In this document: positions 7,973 to 17,094 of the stretch, piece after piece | Position numbering within the stretch: the stretch's first letter is position 1 | Layout of the letters: each line of letters opens with the position of its first letter | NCBI RefSeq assembly: GCF_001005825.1 | Contig: NZ_LBHV01000005.1 | Span: forward strand, 186,001-250,000 | DNA length: 64,000 nucleotides | Direction of reading: 5' to 3' | Source of the DNA: Rhizobium sp. LC145 | Lineage (GTDB): Bacteria > Pseudomonadota > Alphaproteobacteria > Rhizobiales > Rhizobiaceae | The notes under the pieces: generated by a model | Told to the model about the DNA's origin: nothing | What the model saw: the letters and a program-made list of their open reading frames with translations, nothing else | Database searches by the model: none | Position numbers and translations under genes: made by a program

Positions 7973-9275
7973 AACCGGCCGTATCGCGATACTGGAGGAC
8001 GACCCGATCATGGGCGAGTCCCTGTACCAGCGACTTTGCTTGGAAGGCCATCAAGTGGAATGGTGGACGAAGGGCGAGGAGGCGCTGCGCAAGCTGGTGC
8101 GAGGATCGGATTCCTTCGACCTGGTGATCTGTGACATCCGGCTCCCAGATATGAACGGCGAGGACGTCTTCCGGCAAAGCAGCCGCGAATGCCCCACCCC
8201 TTTCCTGTTCATGTCCGGCTACGGCGACATCGACCAAGCGGTTCGTCTCATGAGGAGCGGCGCTGTCGACTTCATTACCAAGCCCTTCGAGATGCCCGCC
8301 CTTCTCGACCGAATTTCCTCCAGTCTCCGCGCGCGAACGGCAGCTAATATTGACGGCGTCCTCGGCATCTCGCGCGCCATGCGGGATGCCGAAATGATGC
8401 TTCGGAGGTACGCGTCGCATCCGCTCCCCGTACTCATCCAGGGAGAGACCGGAACGGGCAAGGAGGTGAGTGCGCGCTTCCTTCACCAGGCTTCCGCGAA
8501 AGCCGCCTCGCCCTTCGTTGCGGTCAACTGCGCAGCCATTCCGACCGAGCTGCTCGAAAGCGAGCTGTTCGGTCACGAGAAGGGTGCGTTCACCGGAGCA
8601 AACCAGCTACACCGGGGCTATGCGGAGCGCGCAGGCGACGGGATCCTGTTCCTCGACGAGATCGGGGACATGCCGCCTCACCTTCAGGCCAAGCTGCTGC
8701 GGCTGATCGAGGATAACCGGTTCCACAGGCTGGGAAGCGAGAAGCCTGTCCCGTTCAACGCGCGCATCGTCTGCGCCACCCATCACGAGATCGGATCCGA
8801 GACCAGTACCTTCCGGAAGGATCTCTTCTTCCGCCTCTCCGCGCTGCCGGTCCTGCTTCCGCCTCTCCGGGAGCGCCCGGAAGACGTGCTCTGGCTCGCC
8901 CAGCGCTTTCTCGAAGACATCATGCAGTTGCGCGATACGAAGGTGCGCGGCATCAGCATGCTGGCGGAGGACGCGATGCTGGAGTATCAGTGGCCGGGCA
9001 ACGCGCGCGAACTCCGCAACCGTCTGGAACGGGCGGCCGCACTTTCCGAGAACACCCTGCTGCTGCCAGCCGACCTCTTTCCGGACACGAAGACATTTGA
9101 GAACCATCCCGTCGAAACGCTCTCCGACGCGCGCGATGCCGCGGAGAAGCGTCAGATCCTGCGGGCACTGAGCGCCACGGATGGACAGATTTCTCAGGCC
9201 GCGCGTCAGCTCGGGATATCGCGGACCACCCTCTGGGAGAAGATGACGAGATACGGGATCGAGAGCGAAAGTTGA
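7962..9275 (+). CDS. aioR: Sigma-54-dependent response regulator AioR
   Basis: A 437-residue NtrC-type activator. The receiver has LEDD at residues 11-14, phospho-Asp near 58 (VICDIRLPD), and the switch FMSGYGD with Lys in ITKPF. The central AAA+ domain has Walker A GETGTGKE, the sigma-54 contact loop GAFTGA, and Walker B ILFLDEIGD. The C-terminal Fis-type helix-turn-helix ends with QAARQLGISRTTLWEKM. It activates the aioBA promoter with RNA polymerase-sigma-54. The ATG at 7962 has GGAAAGG nine bases upstream; an in-frame ATG at 7953 is possible. Placement after aioXS and the -24/-12 promoter before aioB support the role. Confidence 0.95.
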   Translation: MQLETGRIAILEDDPIMGESLYQRLCLEGHQVEWWTKGEEALRKLVRGSDSFDLVICDIRLPDMNGEDVFRQSSRECPTPFLFMSGYGDIDQAVRLMRSGAVDFITKPFEMPALLDRISSSLRARTAANIDGVLGISRAMRDAEMMLRRYASHPLPVLIQGETGTGKEVSARFLHQASAKAASPFVAVNCAAIPTELLESELFGHEKGAFTGANQLHRGYAERAGDGILFLDEIGDMPPHLQAKLLRLIEDNRFHRLGSEKPVPFNARIVCATHHEIGSETSTFRKDLFFRLSALPVLLPPLRERPEDVLWLAQRFLEDIMQLRDTKVRGISMLAEDAMLEYQWPGNARELRNRLERAAALSENTLLLPADLFPDTKTFENHPVETLSDARDAAEKRQILRALSATDGQISQAARQLGISRTTLWEKMTRYGIESES

Positions 9276-9408
9276 TCGCATGCGAAGCTTTCAACCCGAT
9301 TTCGACGATCGCAAAGGTGCCTCCGACATGCGTGCCGCCTGACATTAACCCACTCCGCGGTCAGCGTCGGTGAACAGGCCCGTCAGCCCGCGGCGCCTCG
9401 TGATGACC

Positions 9409-9424
9409 GTTCGGAAAATCGAAC
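9409..9424. promoter_or_regulatory. Candidate AioR upstream activating site
   Basis: GTTCGGAAAATCGAAC: 5-bp arms GTTCG and CGAAC around six bases, a dyad centred about 95 bases upstream of the -24 element of the aioB promoter, the normal place for an enhancer bound by an NtrC-type activator. It is the clearest dyad in the 289-bp aioR-aioB gap. The assignment to AioR is inferred. Confidence 0.45.
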
Positions 9425-9510
9425 ATCACCATCGAAGTCGCGTCCGCAATTCCGAACACCTCCATTCACCTAGGTCGAAGCCACACCCGCCGATCCCGGC
9501 AAGTTGGATT

Positions 9511-9526
9511 TGGCACGGTCGTTGCA
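9511..9526 (+). promoter_or_regulatory. Sigma-54 (-24/-12) promoter of aioBA
   Basis: TGGCACGGTCGTTGCA matches the sigma-54 consensus TGGCACG-N4-TTGCA at every fixed position. It lies 39 bases upstream of the aioB ATG at 9565, giving a predicted transcript start near 9537. Arsenite oxidase operons are known to need RpoN and AioR. The rest of the aioR-aioB gap (9276-9510) shows no gene. Confidence 0.93.
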
Positions 9527-9564
9527 AACACCTCTACATCGTCATCTTTGCGAGGGAGAGAGCA

Positions 9565-10095
9565 ATGTCACGCTGTCGAAACATGGTTGATATCGGAAGG
9601 CGTCAGTTCCTGCGCGGCGGAGCCATAGCCGCCGCAGGCGCGACTGTGGCGGCGGTAGCCCCGGCTGCGGCACAGGAGGCGAAGGCCGTCATTCCCTCCG
9701 CAGGAGTCGAATATCCTTCGAACCGGCTGGCGAACATCAAGGATCTCACGGTCAACGAACCGCTCGACGTCGCCTATCCCGATGACGACGCGGCGGGTGT
9801 CCTTCTGAAGCTCGGCGTACGCGTTGAAGGCGGCGTGGGGCCTGACGGCGACATTGTCGGCTTCTCAACGATCTGTCCGCACAAGGGATATCCGCTCAGC
9901 TACTCGCCCGACCAGAAGACCTTCAACTGTCCCGGTCACTACTCGGTATTCGATCCGGAGAAGGGTGGTCAGCAAGTCTGGGGCCAGTCGACGCAGAACC
10001 TTCCCCAATACGTGCTCCGGGTGGCCGACAACGGCGACGTCTTCGCCGAAGGCATCGACGAGCTGCTCTACGGCCGTCTTTCGAACGTGATCTGA
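9565..10095 (+). CDS. aioB: Arsenite oxidase small subunit, Rieske protein AioB
   Basis: A 176-residue periplasmic subunit with a twin-arginine signal (GRRQFLRGG, residues 11-19) cut around AQE at 36-38. The Rieske [2Fe-2S] ligands are C104-P-H106 and C122-P-G-H125. The extra Cys that forms a disulfide in classical Rieske proteins is missing from both loops (Tyr109 and Gly124), as in some rhizobial arsenite oxidases. It takes electrons from AioA and passes them to cytochrome c. The Tat signal also carries the AioA subunit across the membrane as a folded complex. The ATG follows GAGGGAGAG and sits downstream of the sigma-54 promoter; a longer frame from 9370 would span that promoter and is rejected. 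Confidence 0.96.
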   Translation: MSRCRNMVDIGRRQFLRGGAIAAAGATVAAVAPAAAQEAKAVIPSAGVEYPSNRLANIKDLTVNEPLDVAYPDDDAAGVLLKLGVRVEGGVGPDGDIVGFSTICPHKGYPLSYSPDQKTFNCPGHYSVFDPEKGGQQVWGQSTQNLPQYVLRVADNGDVFAEGIDELLYGRLSNVI

Positions 10096-10108
10096 GGAGG
10101 ATCCTGCC

Positions 10109-12733
10109 ATGGCTTTCAAACGTCAGATCGACCGTCTGCCGATCATCCCCGCAGACGCAAAGCAGCACAACGTCACATGCCACTACTGCATCGTCGGCTG
10201 CGGCTATCATGCCTACACCTGGCCGATTAACAAGCAGGGCGGCACCGCTCCGGACAAGAACGTCTTCGGCGTCGACCTGGCGGCGCAGCAGCCCGCCGAG
10301 ACCGACGCCTGGTATCCGCCGTCCATGTACAACGTGGTCAAGCAGAACGGGCAGGACGTCCACATCGTCATCAAGCCGGACCACGATTGCGTGGTGAACT
10401 CCGGCCTCGGCTCCGTCCGCGGCGCGCGCATGGCGGAGATGAGCTATTCTGAAGCCCGCAACACCCAGCAGCAGCGCCTGACCGATCCGCTTGTCTGGCG
10501 CTACGGCCAGATGCAGCCGACGAGCTGGGACGACGCCCTCGACCTCGTCGCCCGCGTCACGGCGACCATCATCAAGGACAAGGGCGAGGACGCCCTCTTC
10601 GTCTCCGCATACGACCACGGCGGCGCCGGCGGCGGCTACGAAAACACCTGGGGCACGGGCAAGCTCTACTTCGAGGCCATGAAGGTCAAGAACATCCGCA
10701 TCCACAATCGCCCCGCCTACAATTCGGAAGTCCATGCGACGAGAGACATGGGTGTCGGCGAACTCAACAACTGCTACGAGGACGCCGAGCTCGCCGACAC
10801 CATCTTCTGCGTTGGCGCGAATCCTCTGGAAACCCAGACGAACTACTTCCTCAACCACTGGATTCCGAATCTCCGGGGAATGACTTCGGACAAGAAGGAG
10901 GAACAGTTGCCGGGCGAGGAGCATCCGCCTGCAAGGATCGTCTTCGTCGACCCCCGTCGCACCGTGAGCATCAATGCAGCCGAGGCTGAAGCCGGTCCCG
11001 AAAACGTCCTCCACCTTGCCATCAACTCCGGCACGGACCTCGCCCTCTTCAACGCGATCTTCACGCACATCGTCGAGAAGGGCTGGGTCGACAAGGCATT
11101 CATCGACGCCAGCACCAAAGGCTTCGACGAGGCCGTGAAGGCGAACAGGATGACGCTGCAGGAGGCGTCGGAAATCTGCGGCGTCTCCGCAGCGGATATC
11201 GAGAAGGCCGCCCAGTGGATCGCCGAGCCTAAGGCCGACGGCAAGCGCCGACGGACGATGCTTCCCTACGAGAAGGGCCTCATCTGGGGCAACGACAACT
11301 ACCGCACCAACGCCGCTCTGGTGAACATCGCGCTCGCCACCGGCAATATCGGTCGTCCGGGCGGCGGCTGCGTGCGTCTCGGCGGGCACCAGGAGGGCTA
11401 CTCGCGTCCCTCGGACGCTCATGTGGGCAAGCCTGCAGCCTATGTCGACCAGCTCCTGATCGGCGGCCAGGGTGCTGTCCATCACGTGTGGGGGTGCGAC
11501 CATTACAAGACGACGCTGAACGCCCATGAATTCAAGCGCGTCTACAAGCAGCGCACCGACCTCGTGAAAGACGCGATGAGCGCGGTGCCATACGGCGACC
11601 GCGACGCGATGGTGAAGGCGATCGTCGAAGCCATCGACAAAGGGGGCCTGTTCGCAGTCAACGTCGACATCATTCCGACGAAGATCGGTCAGGCGTGTCA
11701 CGTGATCCTTCCGGCGGCTACCTCCGGCGAAATGAACCTGACATCGATGAACGGCGAGCGTCGCATGCGTCTCACCGAGCGGTACATGGACCCACCCGGC
11801 CGGGCGATGCCCGACTGCCTCATCGCGGCGAGACTGGCGAACAATATGGAGCGTGTGCTGCGCGACATGGGCGACGCCGCCTATGCCGACAAGTTCAAGG
11901 GCTTCGACTGGAAGACCGAGGAAGACGCCTTCATGGACGGCTACCATCAGCACGAAAAGGGCGGAGAGTACGTCACATACGCCCGGCTCCGCGCGATGGG
12001 CAACAACGGGTTCCAGGAACCTGCGGTCGGCGTCGAGGGCGGGCCTGCCGCGGCGGGCAGTTCGCAAGGCGGAACCACCACGGGCGCACAGCCGGGAATG
12101 GTCGTGGGAGGTCCTGCCATCGAAGGAGCCCGCGGCAAGGAGCCGGTCCAGCAGGCAGACACGAATGCTGCGGCGGCCTCGGTGTCGGACGCGGGAACCG
12201 AGCGGATCATCGGCACCCAGCGGCTCTACGCCGACGGCAAATTCAACACGCCCGACGGCAAGGCGATCTTCAAGGACAGCGTCTGGCGCGGCCTCCAGGC
12301 TCCCGGCAAGCAGGCGCAGAAGGACAAGCACAAGTTCCTGATCAACAACGGCCGCGCCAACACTGTCTGGCAGTCCGCATATCTGGACCAGGAGAACGAC
12401 TTCGTCATGGACCGCTGGCCGTACCCCTTCATCGAGATGAACCCGGAGGACATGGCGGAGGCCGGGATCAAGCAGGGAGACCTCGTGGAAGTCTACAACG
12501 ACGCGGGTGCGACGCAGGCGATGGCCTATCCGACCCCGACCGCCCGGCGCGGCGAGACCTTCATGCTGTTCGGCTATCCGACCGGTGTGCAGGGCAACGT
12601 CGTCAACGCCGGAACGAACGAGCTGATTATTCCCAACTACAAGCAGACCTGGGGCGATATCCGCAAGATCTCCGACGCGCCTCGCAACGTCGCCCACCTG
12701 ACATTCAAGCCGAAGGAATACCGTTCGGCCTGA
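10109..12733 (+). CDS. aioA: Arsenite oxidase large subunit, molybdopterin protein AioA
   Basis: An 874-residue subunit of the DMSO-reductase superfamily that oxidises arsenite to arsenate at a bis-molybdopterin Mo centre in the periplasm. The N-terminal cluster motif is C24-x2-C27-x3-C31; the fourth position, Cys in most relatives, is Ser in the segment around NSGLGSVRGAR (98-107), giving the [3Fe-4S] cluster typical of AioA. It has no signal peptide of its own and is exported with AioB. GAGGAGG lies 8 bases before the ATG, 13 bases after aioB. Residues about 636-697 form a Gly/Ala/Gln-rich, low-complexity linker that looks like an insertion relative to the classical enzyme of roughly 825 residues. 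Confidence 0.97.
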   Translation: MAFKRQIDRLPIIPADAKQHNVTCHYCIVGCGYHAYTWPINKQGGTAPDKNVFGVDLAAQQPAETDAWYPPSMYNVVKQNGQDVHIVIKPDHDCVVNSGLGSVRGARMAEMSYSEARNTQQQRLTDPLVWRYGQMQPTSWDDALDLVARVTATIIKDKGEDALFVSAYDHGGAGGGYENTWGTGKLYFEAMKVKNIRIHNRPAYNSEVHATRDMGVGELNNCYEDAELADTIFCVGANPLETQTNYFLNHWIPNLRGMTSDKKEEQLPGEEHPPARIVFVDPRRTVSINAAEAEAGPENVLHLAINSGTDLALFNAIFTHIVEKGWVDKAFIDASTKGFDEAVKANRMTLQEASEICGVSAADIEKAAQWIAEPKADGKRRRTMLPYEKGLIWGNDNYRTNAALVNIALATGNIGRPGGGCVRLGGHQEGYSRPSDAHVGKPAAYVDQLLIGGQGAVHHVWGCDHYKTTLNAHEFKRVYKQRTDLVKDAMSAVPYGDRDAMVKAIVEAIDKGGLFAVNVDIIPTKIGQACHVILPAATSGEMNLTSMNGERRMRLTERYMDPPGRAMPDCLIAARLANNMERVLRDMGDAAYADKFKGFDWKTEEDAFMDGYHQHEKGGEYVTYARLRAMGNNGFQEPAVGVEGGPAAAGSSQGGTTTGAQPGMVVGGPAIEGARGKEPVQQADTNAAAASVSDAGTERIIGTQRLYADGKFNTPDGKAIFKDSVWRGLQAPGKQAQKDKHKFLINNGRANTVWQSAYLDQENDFVMDRWPYPFIEMNPEDMAEAGIKQGDLVEVYNDAGATQAMAYPTPTARRGETFMLFGYPTGVQGNVVNAGTNELIIPNYKQTWGDIRKISDAPRNVAHLTFKPKEYRSA

Positions 12734-12739
12734 TCCGCC

Positions 12740-12761
12740 GGAGGGCGGTCCGCCGCCCTCC
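12740..12761 (+). terminator. Intercistronic hairpin between aioA and cytC
   Basis: GGAGGGCGG and CCGCCCTCC, a 9-bp perfect GC stem with a 4-base loop, 6 bases after the aioA stop. No T-run follows, so it is more likely an RNA-stabilising or partially terminating element that lowers cytC and moeA output relative to aioBA than a full terminator. Confidence 0.6.
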
Positions 12762-12788
12762 CACATTCAATGCAACACGGAATTCGAA

Positions 12789-13175
12789 ATGCGGAACATT
12801 CTAGCAGCAGCATTCGCATGTCTTGTCACCGCCGCCTCCCCCACCCTGGCGGCGGGCGACGCGATCAAAGGGGAAGCCGTATTCAAACGCTGTACCGCCT
12901 GCCATGCCGTCGGCGACGGTGCAAAGAACAAGGTCGGGCCCGAGCTGAACGGCATCGTCGGTCGCAAGGTGGCCGCCGCGCCCGGCTTCAACTACTCGCC
13001 CGCCTTCAAGGCGAAAGCCGAGGAGGGCTGGACGTGGGACGACACGCATCTCACCGAGTACCTGGCCAATCCGAAGGCCTACATCAAGGGTACCAAGATG
13101 GCGTTTCCCGGCCTGAAGAAGCCGGAGGAGATCGCGGACGTCATCGCCTACCTCAAGACGTTCCAGACACAGTGA
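12789..13175 (+). CDS. cytC: Periplasmic cytochrome c of the arsenite oxidase operon
   Basis: A 128-residue class I cytochrome c, the usual electron acceptor encoded with arsenite oxidase. A Sec signal peptide ends near TLAAG (residues 19-23). The haem site is C35-T-A-C38-H39 and the axial Met is probably Met104 in KGTKMAFPGL. Size and motifs resemble the c2/c552 type. It lies 55 bases after aioA, behind a hairpin, and is followed by moeA on the same strand. It would carry electrons from AioB to the terminal oxidase. A long frame beginning at 12770 overlaps it in another phase and is not real there. Confidence 0.95.
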   Translation: MRNILAAAFACLVTAASPTLAAGDAIKGEAVFKRCTACHAVGDGAKNKVGPELNGIVGRKVAAAPGFNYSPAFKAKAEEGWTWDDTHLTEYLANPKAYIKGTKMAFPGLKKPEEIADVIAYLKTFQTQ

Positions 13176-13210
13176 CGTATCCATGGCCGGGGAAATCTCC
13201 GGCCACGTCA
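13173..13210 (+). terminator. Intercistronic hairpin between cytC and moeA
   Basis: TGGCCGG (13184-13190) pairs with CCGGCCA (13199-13205) around an 8-base loop; an outer pairing TGACGT/ACGTCA extends it with an internal loop. It begins at the cytC stop codon and lacks a T-run, so it is best seen as a processing or attenuation element before moeA. Confidence 0.45.
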
Positions 13211-13225
13211 TCAGGGCGGGGAGAC

Positions 13226-14515
13226 ATGAACATTACAGCCGAGGCCAATGCCGTCCTGGGAGACTGTGGGAGTATCCGCATTCACGGCGGCAAGGCGCCG
13301 ATGCCGTTCAACGAGGCCGTATCCGCGGCGGTCGCAGCCGCGTTGCCGCCGACGGCGTCGGAACGACTTCCGCTCAGCCATGCCATCGGACGTGTACTGG
13401 CTGCCGATGCGACGGCTCCCGCATCACTGCCACGCTTCGACCATTCCGCCATGGACGGTTTCGCCGTCAGAACAGCCGACTTTGCCGGAAGCGGGCCATG
13501 GTCCCTGAAGGTCGTCCGCAGGGTCGCCGCAGGTGATGCGACCGGAGGCTCCGTATCACATGAAGGGACCGCGGTCGAAATATTCACGGGCGCCCCCGTT
13601 CCGCCGGGCTACGATACAGTCGTTGTCAGAGAGCGATGTTCGAGTCTCGGTCCGGACGGAATCATTACCTCCGCAAAACCCCGGCTGGGAGAGAACATCC
13701 GGCGCAGAGGTGAGGACGTCGAAAAGGACGCGGAGGTCGCCTCCTCCGGCGCGATCGTTACTCCACACCTCACAGCATTGTTTGCGGCTCTGGGCATTAC
13801 GGAAGTCATGGTCCGGCCCAAGGTGCGGATCGCTGTCCTTGCCACCGGATCCGAGCTGCGCCGCCCTGGCGAGCTCCTCGATGCGGGCCAGATCTACGAC
13901 TCGAACAGCTACATGGCTGCCGGAATGCTGTCGCAACCGTGGATCGAGTACACGGACCTCGGAAGAGTCCATGACGATCTCAATTCCATCAGCGAGACGG
14001 TCCGATCAGCGTCCGGGACCTACGATGTGCTGATCACGTCGGGCGGAATGTCGCACGGAGGAGCCGATCACATTCGGACCGTGCTGGAAGCAAACGGCGC
14101 CAGGCTGGACGTGCTTCAAGTCGCGATGAGGCCGGGAAAGCCTGCCACGATCGGCCGGGTCGGTCGGGCCCTGTTCGTTGGCTTGCCTGGGAACCCTTTG
14201 GCCGCCGCGGTCGTGCTGAGCCAGATAGCGTTGCCCGCGATCAAGAGGACCGGCGGGCTGAGGGAATGGGAAGCTCAGTGGATCCAGGCTGTTCTCTCCT
14301 CCAGCTATTCGAAGCGCGCTGGCCGCACGGAGTTCGCCCCGGTCGAGGTGTCCGGGCGGGACGAATTCGGGCGGCCTGTCGTCACGGTCCTCGGCAGGGG
14401 ATCGTCGGGAAGCCTGCTGCCGATGGCGAGGGCGACTGGTCTGGCGGTCATGTCCGAAGACGTCACGGAACTCCACGCTGGATGTCCGCTGCGGTATCTC
14501 CCCTTCCAATCTTGA
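13226..14515 (+). CDS. moeA: Molybdopterin molybdotransferase MoeA, aio-associated copy
   Basis: A 429-residue MoeA that inserts molybdate into adenylylated molybdopterin, the cofactor AioA needs. Landmarks: PLSHAIGRVLAADATAP and LPRFDHSAMDGFAVRTAD at the N-terminus, EIFTGAPVPPGYDTVV, then the MogA-like domain with IAVLATGSEL, YDSNSYMAAGML, LITSGGMSHGGADH and VGLPGNPLAAAVVLSQIALP. The ATG at 13226 follows GGGGAG by 5 bases. A dedicated moeA at the end of aio operons is common in rhizobia and probably supplies cofactor under arsenite induction. It converges on the leftward phn operon; no strong terminator is visible in the 41-base gap. Confidence 0.95.
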   Translation: MNITAEANAVLGDCGSIRIHGGKAPMPFNEAVSAAVAAALPPTASERLPLSHAIGRVLAADATAPASLPRFDHSAMDGFAVRTADFAGSGPWSLKVVRRVAAGDATGGSVSHEGTAVEIFTGAPVPPGYDTVVVRERCSSLGPDGIITSAKPRLGENIRRRGEDVEKDAEVASSGAIVTPHLTALFAALGITEVMVRPKVRIAVLATGSELRRPGELLDAGQIYDSNSYMAAGMLSQPWIEYTDLGRVHDDLNSISETVRSASGTYDVLITSGGMSHGGADHIRTVLEANGARLDVLQVAMRPGKPATIGRVGRALFVGLPGNPLAAAVVLSQIALPAIKRTGGLREWEAQWIQAVLSSSYSKRAGRTEFAPVEVSGRDEFGRPVVTVLGRGSSGSLLPMARATGLAVMSEDVTELHAGCPLRYLPFQS

Positions 14516-14556
14516 CGGTGTCCTCTTGGGATTCTGGCTTCGTCCCGCTCCCTTGA

Positions 14557-15375
14557 TCAGACGATCGCCTTGCGCACTGCCGCCGATATCCACTCGGAAA
14601 CAAACACCGTGCCGAGGATCACCAGGAAGATCGCCGTCACCTGCGGCCAGGCGAGCATGTTGAGCGACGACTGCAGCTTCAGACCGAGCCCGCCAGCGCC
14701 GACGAGGCCGAGTATGGCGGATTCGCGGATGTTGATATCCCAGCGGAACACCGTCGTCCCGAGAAATGACGGCAGAACCTGCGGCACGATCGCATAATCG
14801 ATCACCTGAAGACGGCTGGCTCCCGTGGAGACGACGGCCTCCACCTGCTTCTCGTCGATCTCCTCGATCGCCTCGTAGAGCAGCTTGCCGATGAAGCCGA
14901 TCGAGCGAAGCGCGATCGCAATGATCCCGGCCAGCATTCCCGGCCCAAGGATCGAGACCAGCAGAAGGGCCCAAATGAGCGAGTTGATCGACCGGGATGC
15001 AACGATCAGGAAGAGCGCGATCGGGCGCAGCACCAGGATGCTCGGCGTCGTGTTCCGCGCCGCCAGGAAAGCCACTGGTACGGCGATCGCGGTGCCCGCA
15101 AGCGTCCCGAGGCTGGCCATGTTGATGGTGTCCCAGAGCGGAATCCAGAGCTGGCCGAGGTAGTCGAGACGCGGCGGCAACGCTCGGGCGAGGATGTCGC
15201 CTCCCTGCCTCGGCGCGTCGTGGACGAAGGCCCAGATGGTGTCCTGTGTCATGATCCGCCAACAGAACACGAACGCCGCAACGAGCAGGAACCAACCCAG
15301 CCACTGCAGGAATTCGGACCTCGCCGTCATGTGCGTCCAGCGCTTCCGGCCTTGGGGCGTCGTGAAAACAGGCAT
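14557..15375 (-). CDS. phnE: Phosphonate/phosphate-type ABC transporter permease PhnE (second)
   Basis: A 272-residue inner-membrane permease with about six spans. The ATPase-contact loop is YEAIEEIDEKQVEAVVSTGA, followed by PQVLPSFLG and the signature ILGLVGAGGLGLKLQSS. Its ATG at 15375 overlaps the preceding phnE stop (TGATG); a GTG at 15378 is also possible. It is the last gene of the leftward operon phnD-phnC-phnE-phnE, so two different permeases form the channel. A Pho box stands before phnD, so the operon probably responds to phosphate limitation. The cargo may be phosphonate, phosphite or phosphate. Confidence 0.92.
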   Translation of the reverse strand: MPVFTTPQGRKRWTHMTARSEFLQWLGWFLLVAAFVFCWRIMTQDTIWAFVHDAPRQGGDILARALPPRLDYLGQLWIPLWDTINMASLGTLAGTAIAVPVAFLAARNTTPSILVLRPIALFLIVASRSINSLIWALLLVSILGPGMLAGIIAIALRSIGFIGKLLYEAIEEIDEKQVEAVVSTGASRLQVIDYAIVPQVLPSFLGTTVFRWDINIRESAILGLVGAGGLGLKLQSSLNMLAWPQVTAIFLVILGTVFVSEWISAAVRKAIV

Positions 15376-16193
15376 CACTTAATCCGCTTGCGAATGAGAC
15401 CGGAGCCGTATTCGGCCAGCATCACGATCACGATGATCAGGATCAGGACCGCGCCGGCGCTGTCATACTCGTAGCGGTCGATTGAGGTGTTCAGGGTGGC
15501 GCCGATACCCCCTGCCCCGACGATGCCGATGACAGCGGATTCGCGGAAATTGATATCGAAGCGGTAGAGCGAGAGGCCGATCAGCCGCGGCATCACCTGG
15601 GGTTGGACTGCGTAGTTGATGAGCTGCAGCCATGACGCGCCTGTCGCACGGATCGCCTCGGCCTGCGACGCCTCGATCTCCTCGATGTCCTCGGCGAGGA
15701 GCTTGGCGATGAATCCGATGGTTGCGAAGGCCAGCGTGAGGAACCCCGCAAACGGTCCGAAACCGAACATGGCCACGAGGAGGATCGCGACGATGATCTC
15801 CTGGAACGCCCGCGAGACCGCGATGATCCCTCGGCAGACATAGTAGACGGGAGCCGGAGCCAGGTTCCGCGCCGCGCCGATGCCGATCGGGATGGAGACG
15901 AGAATGCCGACGATGGTCGAGCAGACGGTCATCGTCAGGCTCTCGCGGAGACCAGTGACGATGTCGCGCCATCGCGAAGTGAAGTCGGGTACGAGGAAGC
16001 CCTGCAGGAAGCGCCAACCGCGGTCGAGTCCTTCGTAGGCCCGGATCCAGTTGATTTCCACGCTGGAGGCCGCCGCCGCCAGGTAGATAAACAGGCCGCC
16101 ATAGACCAGCCAGCGCATGGAGCGGCTCTTGATGAACAGCGGCGGCCGCTGCCACTGTCGAGGATAGTTCGTCGAGACCGCGTGCAGGCTCAT
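15375..16193 (-). CDS. phnE: Phosphonate/phosphate-type ABC transporter permease PhnE (first)
   Basis: A 272-residue permease with a hydrophobic segment at about residues 25-45 and a five-span core. The contact loop is [21 protein letters not shown], then PQVMPRLIG and [17 protein letters not shown]. It overlaps phnC by 4 bases (ATGA) and the second permease by 1 base. The two PhnE proteins are only distantly alike, as in the usual PhnE1/PhnE2 pair. Inner-membrane channel component for the substrate delivered by the PhnD protein encoded first in the operon. Confidence 0.92.
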   Translation of the reverse strand: MSLHAVSTNYPRQWQRPPLFIKSRSMRWLVYGGLFIYLAAAASSVEINWIRAYEGLDRGWRFLQGFLVPDFTSRWRDIVTGLRESLTMTVCSTIVGILVSIPIGIGAARNLAPAPVYYVCRGIIAVSRAFQEIIVAILLVAMFGFGPFAGFLTLAFATIGFIAKLLAEDIEEIEASQAEAIRATGASWLQLINYAVQPQVMPRLIGLSLYRFDINFRESAVIGIVGAGGIGATLNTSIDRYEYDSAGAVLILIIVIVMLAEYGSGLIRKRIK

Positions 16194-17035
16194 ACGGCAC
16201 CCGCCATGCGTTCCTCAGTCCTCTGCGAGGCGCTGGGGACGGCATGTTCTTCCTCGAAGTCGGACTCCGCCTCGCGGCGCACTGCGTCCCAGTCCTCCTC
16301 GCCATAGATCCGGGTAAGCGCCGCCGTGTCCAGGGCCTCGGGGGGCCCGTCGAACACGACCTCGCCCGCCCGCAGACCGATGATGCGCTCGACGAACGAC
16401 TGCGCCAGCACCACGTCGTGGATGTTGATGATTGCCGGGAGACCGCGTTCGCGGCAGATCTCGACGATGAGGCGCATGATCTGGCGGGATGTCTTGGGAT
16501 CGAGCGACGCCGTCGGCTCGTCGATCAGCAGCAGCTCAGGCCCCTGCTCCAGGGCGCGTGCGATGCCGACGCGCTGGCGCTGACCGCCGGACAGGGCGTC
16601 CGCACGCTTGTCCGCGTGCGCGCTCAGGCCGACACGCTCCAGCAGCGCGAATGCGTTCTCGACAGCGTCCGCCGGGTATCGGCGCAGGAAACTCCGCCAG
16701 AAGGGCACGTATCCAAGCCTTCCTGACAGCACGTTCTCCATCACGGTCAGCCGCTCGACGAGGGCATATTCCTGGAAGATCATGCCGATCCGACGCCGCG
16801 CAAGCCGGAGTTCGCTGCGAGACAGCCCCGTCACCTCCAGATCGCCCAGGAAGACCTTGCCGTTGCTGGGTTCGATCAGTCGGTTGATGCAGCGGATCAG
16901 GCTGGACTTTCCCGCACCGGAGGGGCCGATGAGACCGACGACCTGTCCCGCGGGTATCTCGAGATCCACGCCCTTCAGCGCCTTGTCACCTGTCCTGTAT
17001 GTCTTGGTTAGTCCGACAATCCGCAGCATCGACAT
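16190..17035 (-). CDS. phnC: Phosphonate/phosphate-type ABC transporter ATPase PhnC
   Basis: A 281-residue ABC ATPase. Walker [11 protein letters not shown]-loop [14 protein letters not shown], signature [15 protein letters not shown], Walker [13 protein letters not shown] and H-loop NIHDV are all present, so it should be active. The PhnC-type segment [19 protein letters not shown] after the Q-loop marks the subfamily. Starts at 17035 and 17029 (two in-frame ATGs) are both near a GGGG box; an upstream frame to 17080 has no support. A C-terminal extension of about 35 residues, rich in Glu, is a little unusual. It sits 59 bases after phnD and overlaps phnE by 4 bases. Confidence 0.93.
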   Translation of the reverse strand: MSMLRIVGLTKTYRTGDKALKGVDLEIPAGQVVGLIGPSGAGKSSLIRCINRLIEPSNGKVFLGDLEVTGLSRSELRLARRRIGMIFQEYALVERLTVMENVLSGRLGYVPFWRSFLRRYPADAVENAFALLERVGLSAHADKRADALSGGQRQRVGIARALEQGPELLLIDEPTASLDPKTSRQIMRLIVEICRERGLPAIINIHDVVLAQSFVERIIGLRAGEVVFDGPPEALDTAALTRIYGEEDWDAVRREAESDFEEEHAVPSASQRTEERMAGAV

Positions 17036-17094
17036 GTCCCCGCAGTTGAGCCGGGAGGCGCCAACCCTGACAGGTGTCACCTCCCGGCACTAGC

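Noticed and set aside
9370-9564. N-terminal extension of aioB
   Set aside because: It would include the sigma-54 promoter; the twin-arginine signal begins after the ATG at 9565.
9923-12766. 947-residue open frame antisense to aioA
   Set aside because: It mirrors the strongly conserved aioA gene; its composition (Arg, Val, Asp-rich, no domains) is that of a high-GC shadow frame.
12770-13225. 5' extension of the moeA frame over cytC
   Set aside because: It runs through cytC in another phase; MoeA homology starts after the ATG at 13226, which has a good ribosome site.
14516-14556. Terminator between convergent moeA and phnE
   Set aside because: No stem-loop with a T-run could be found in the 41 bases.
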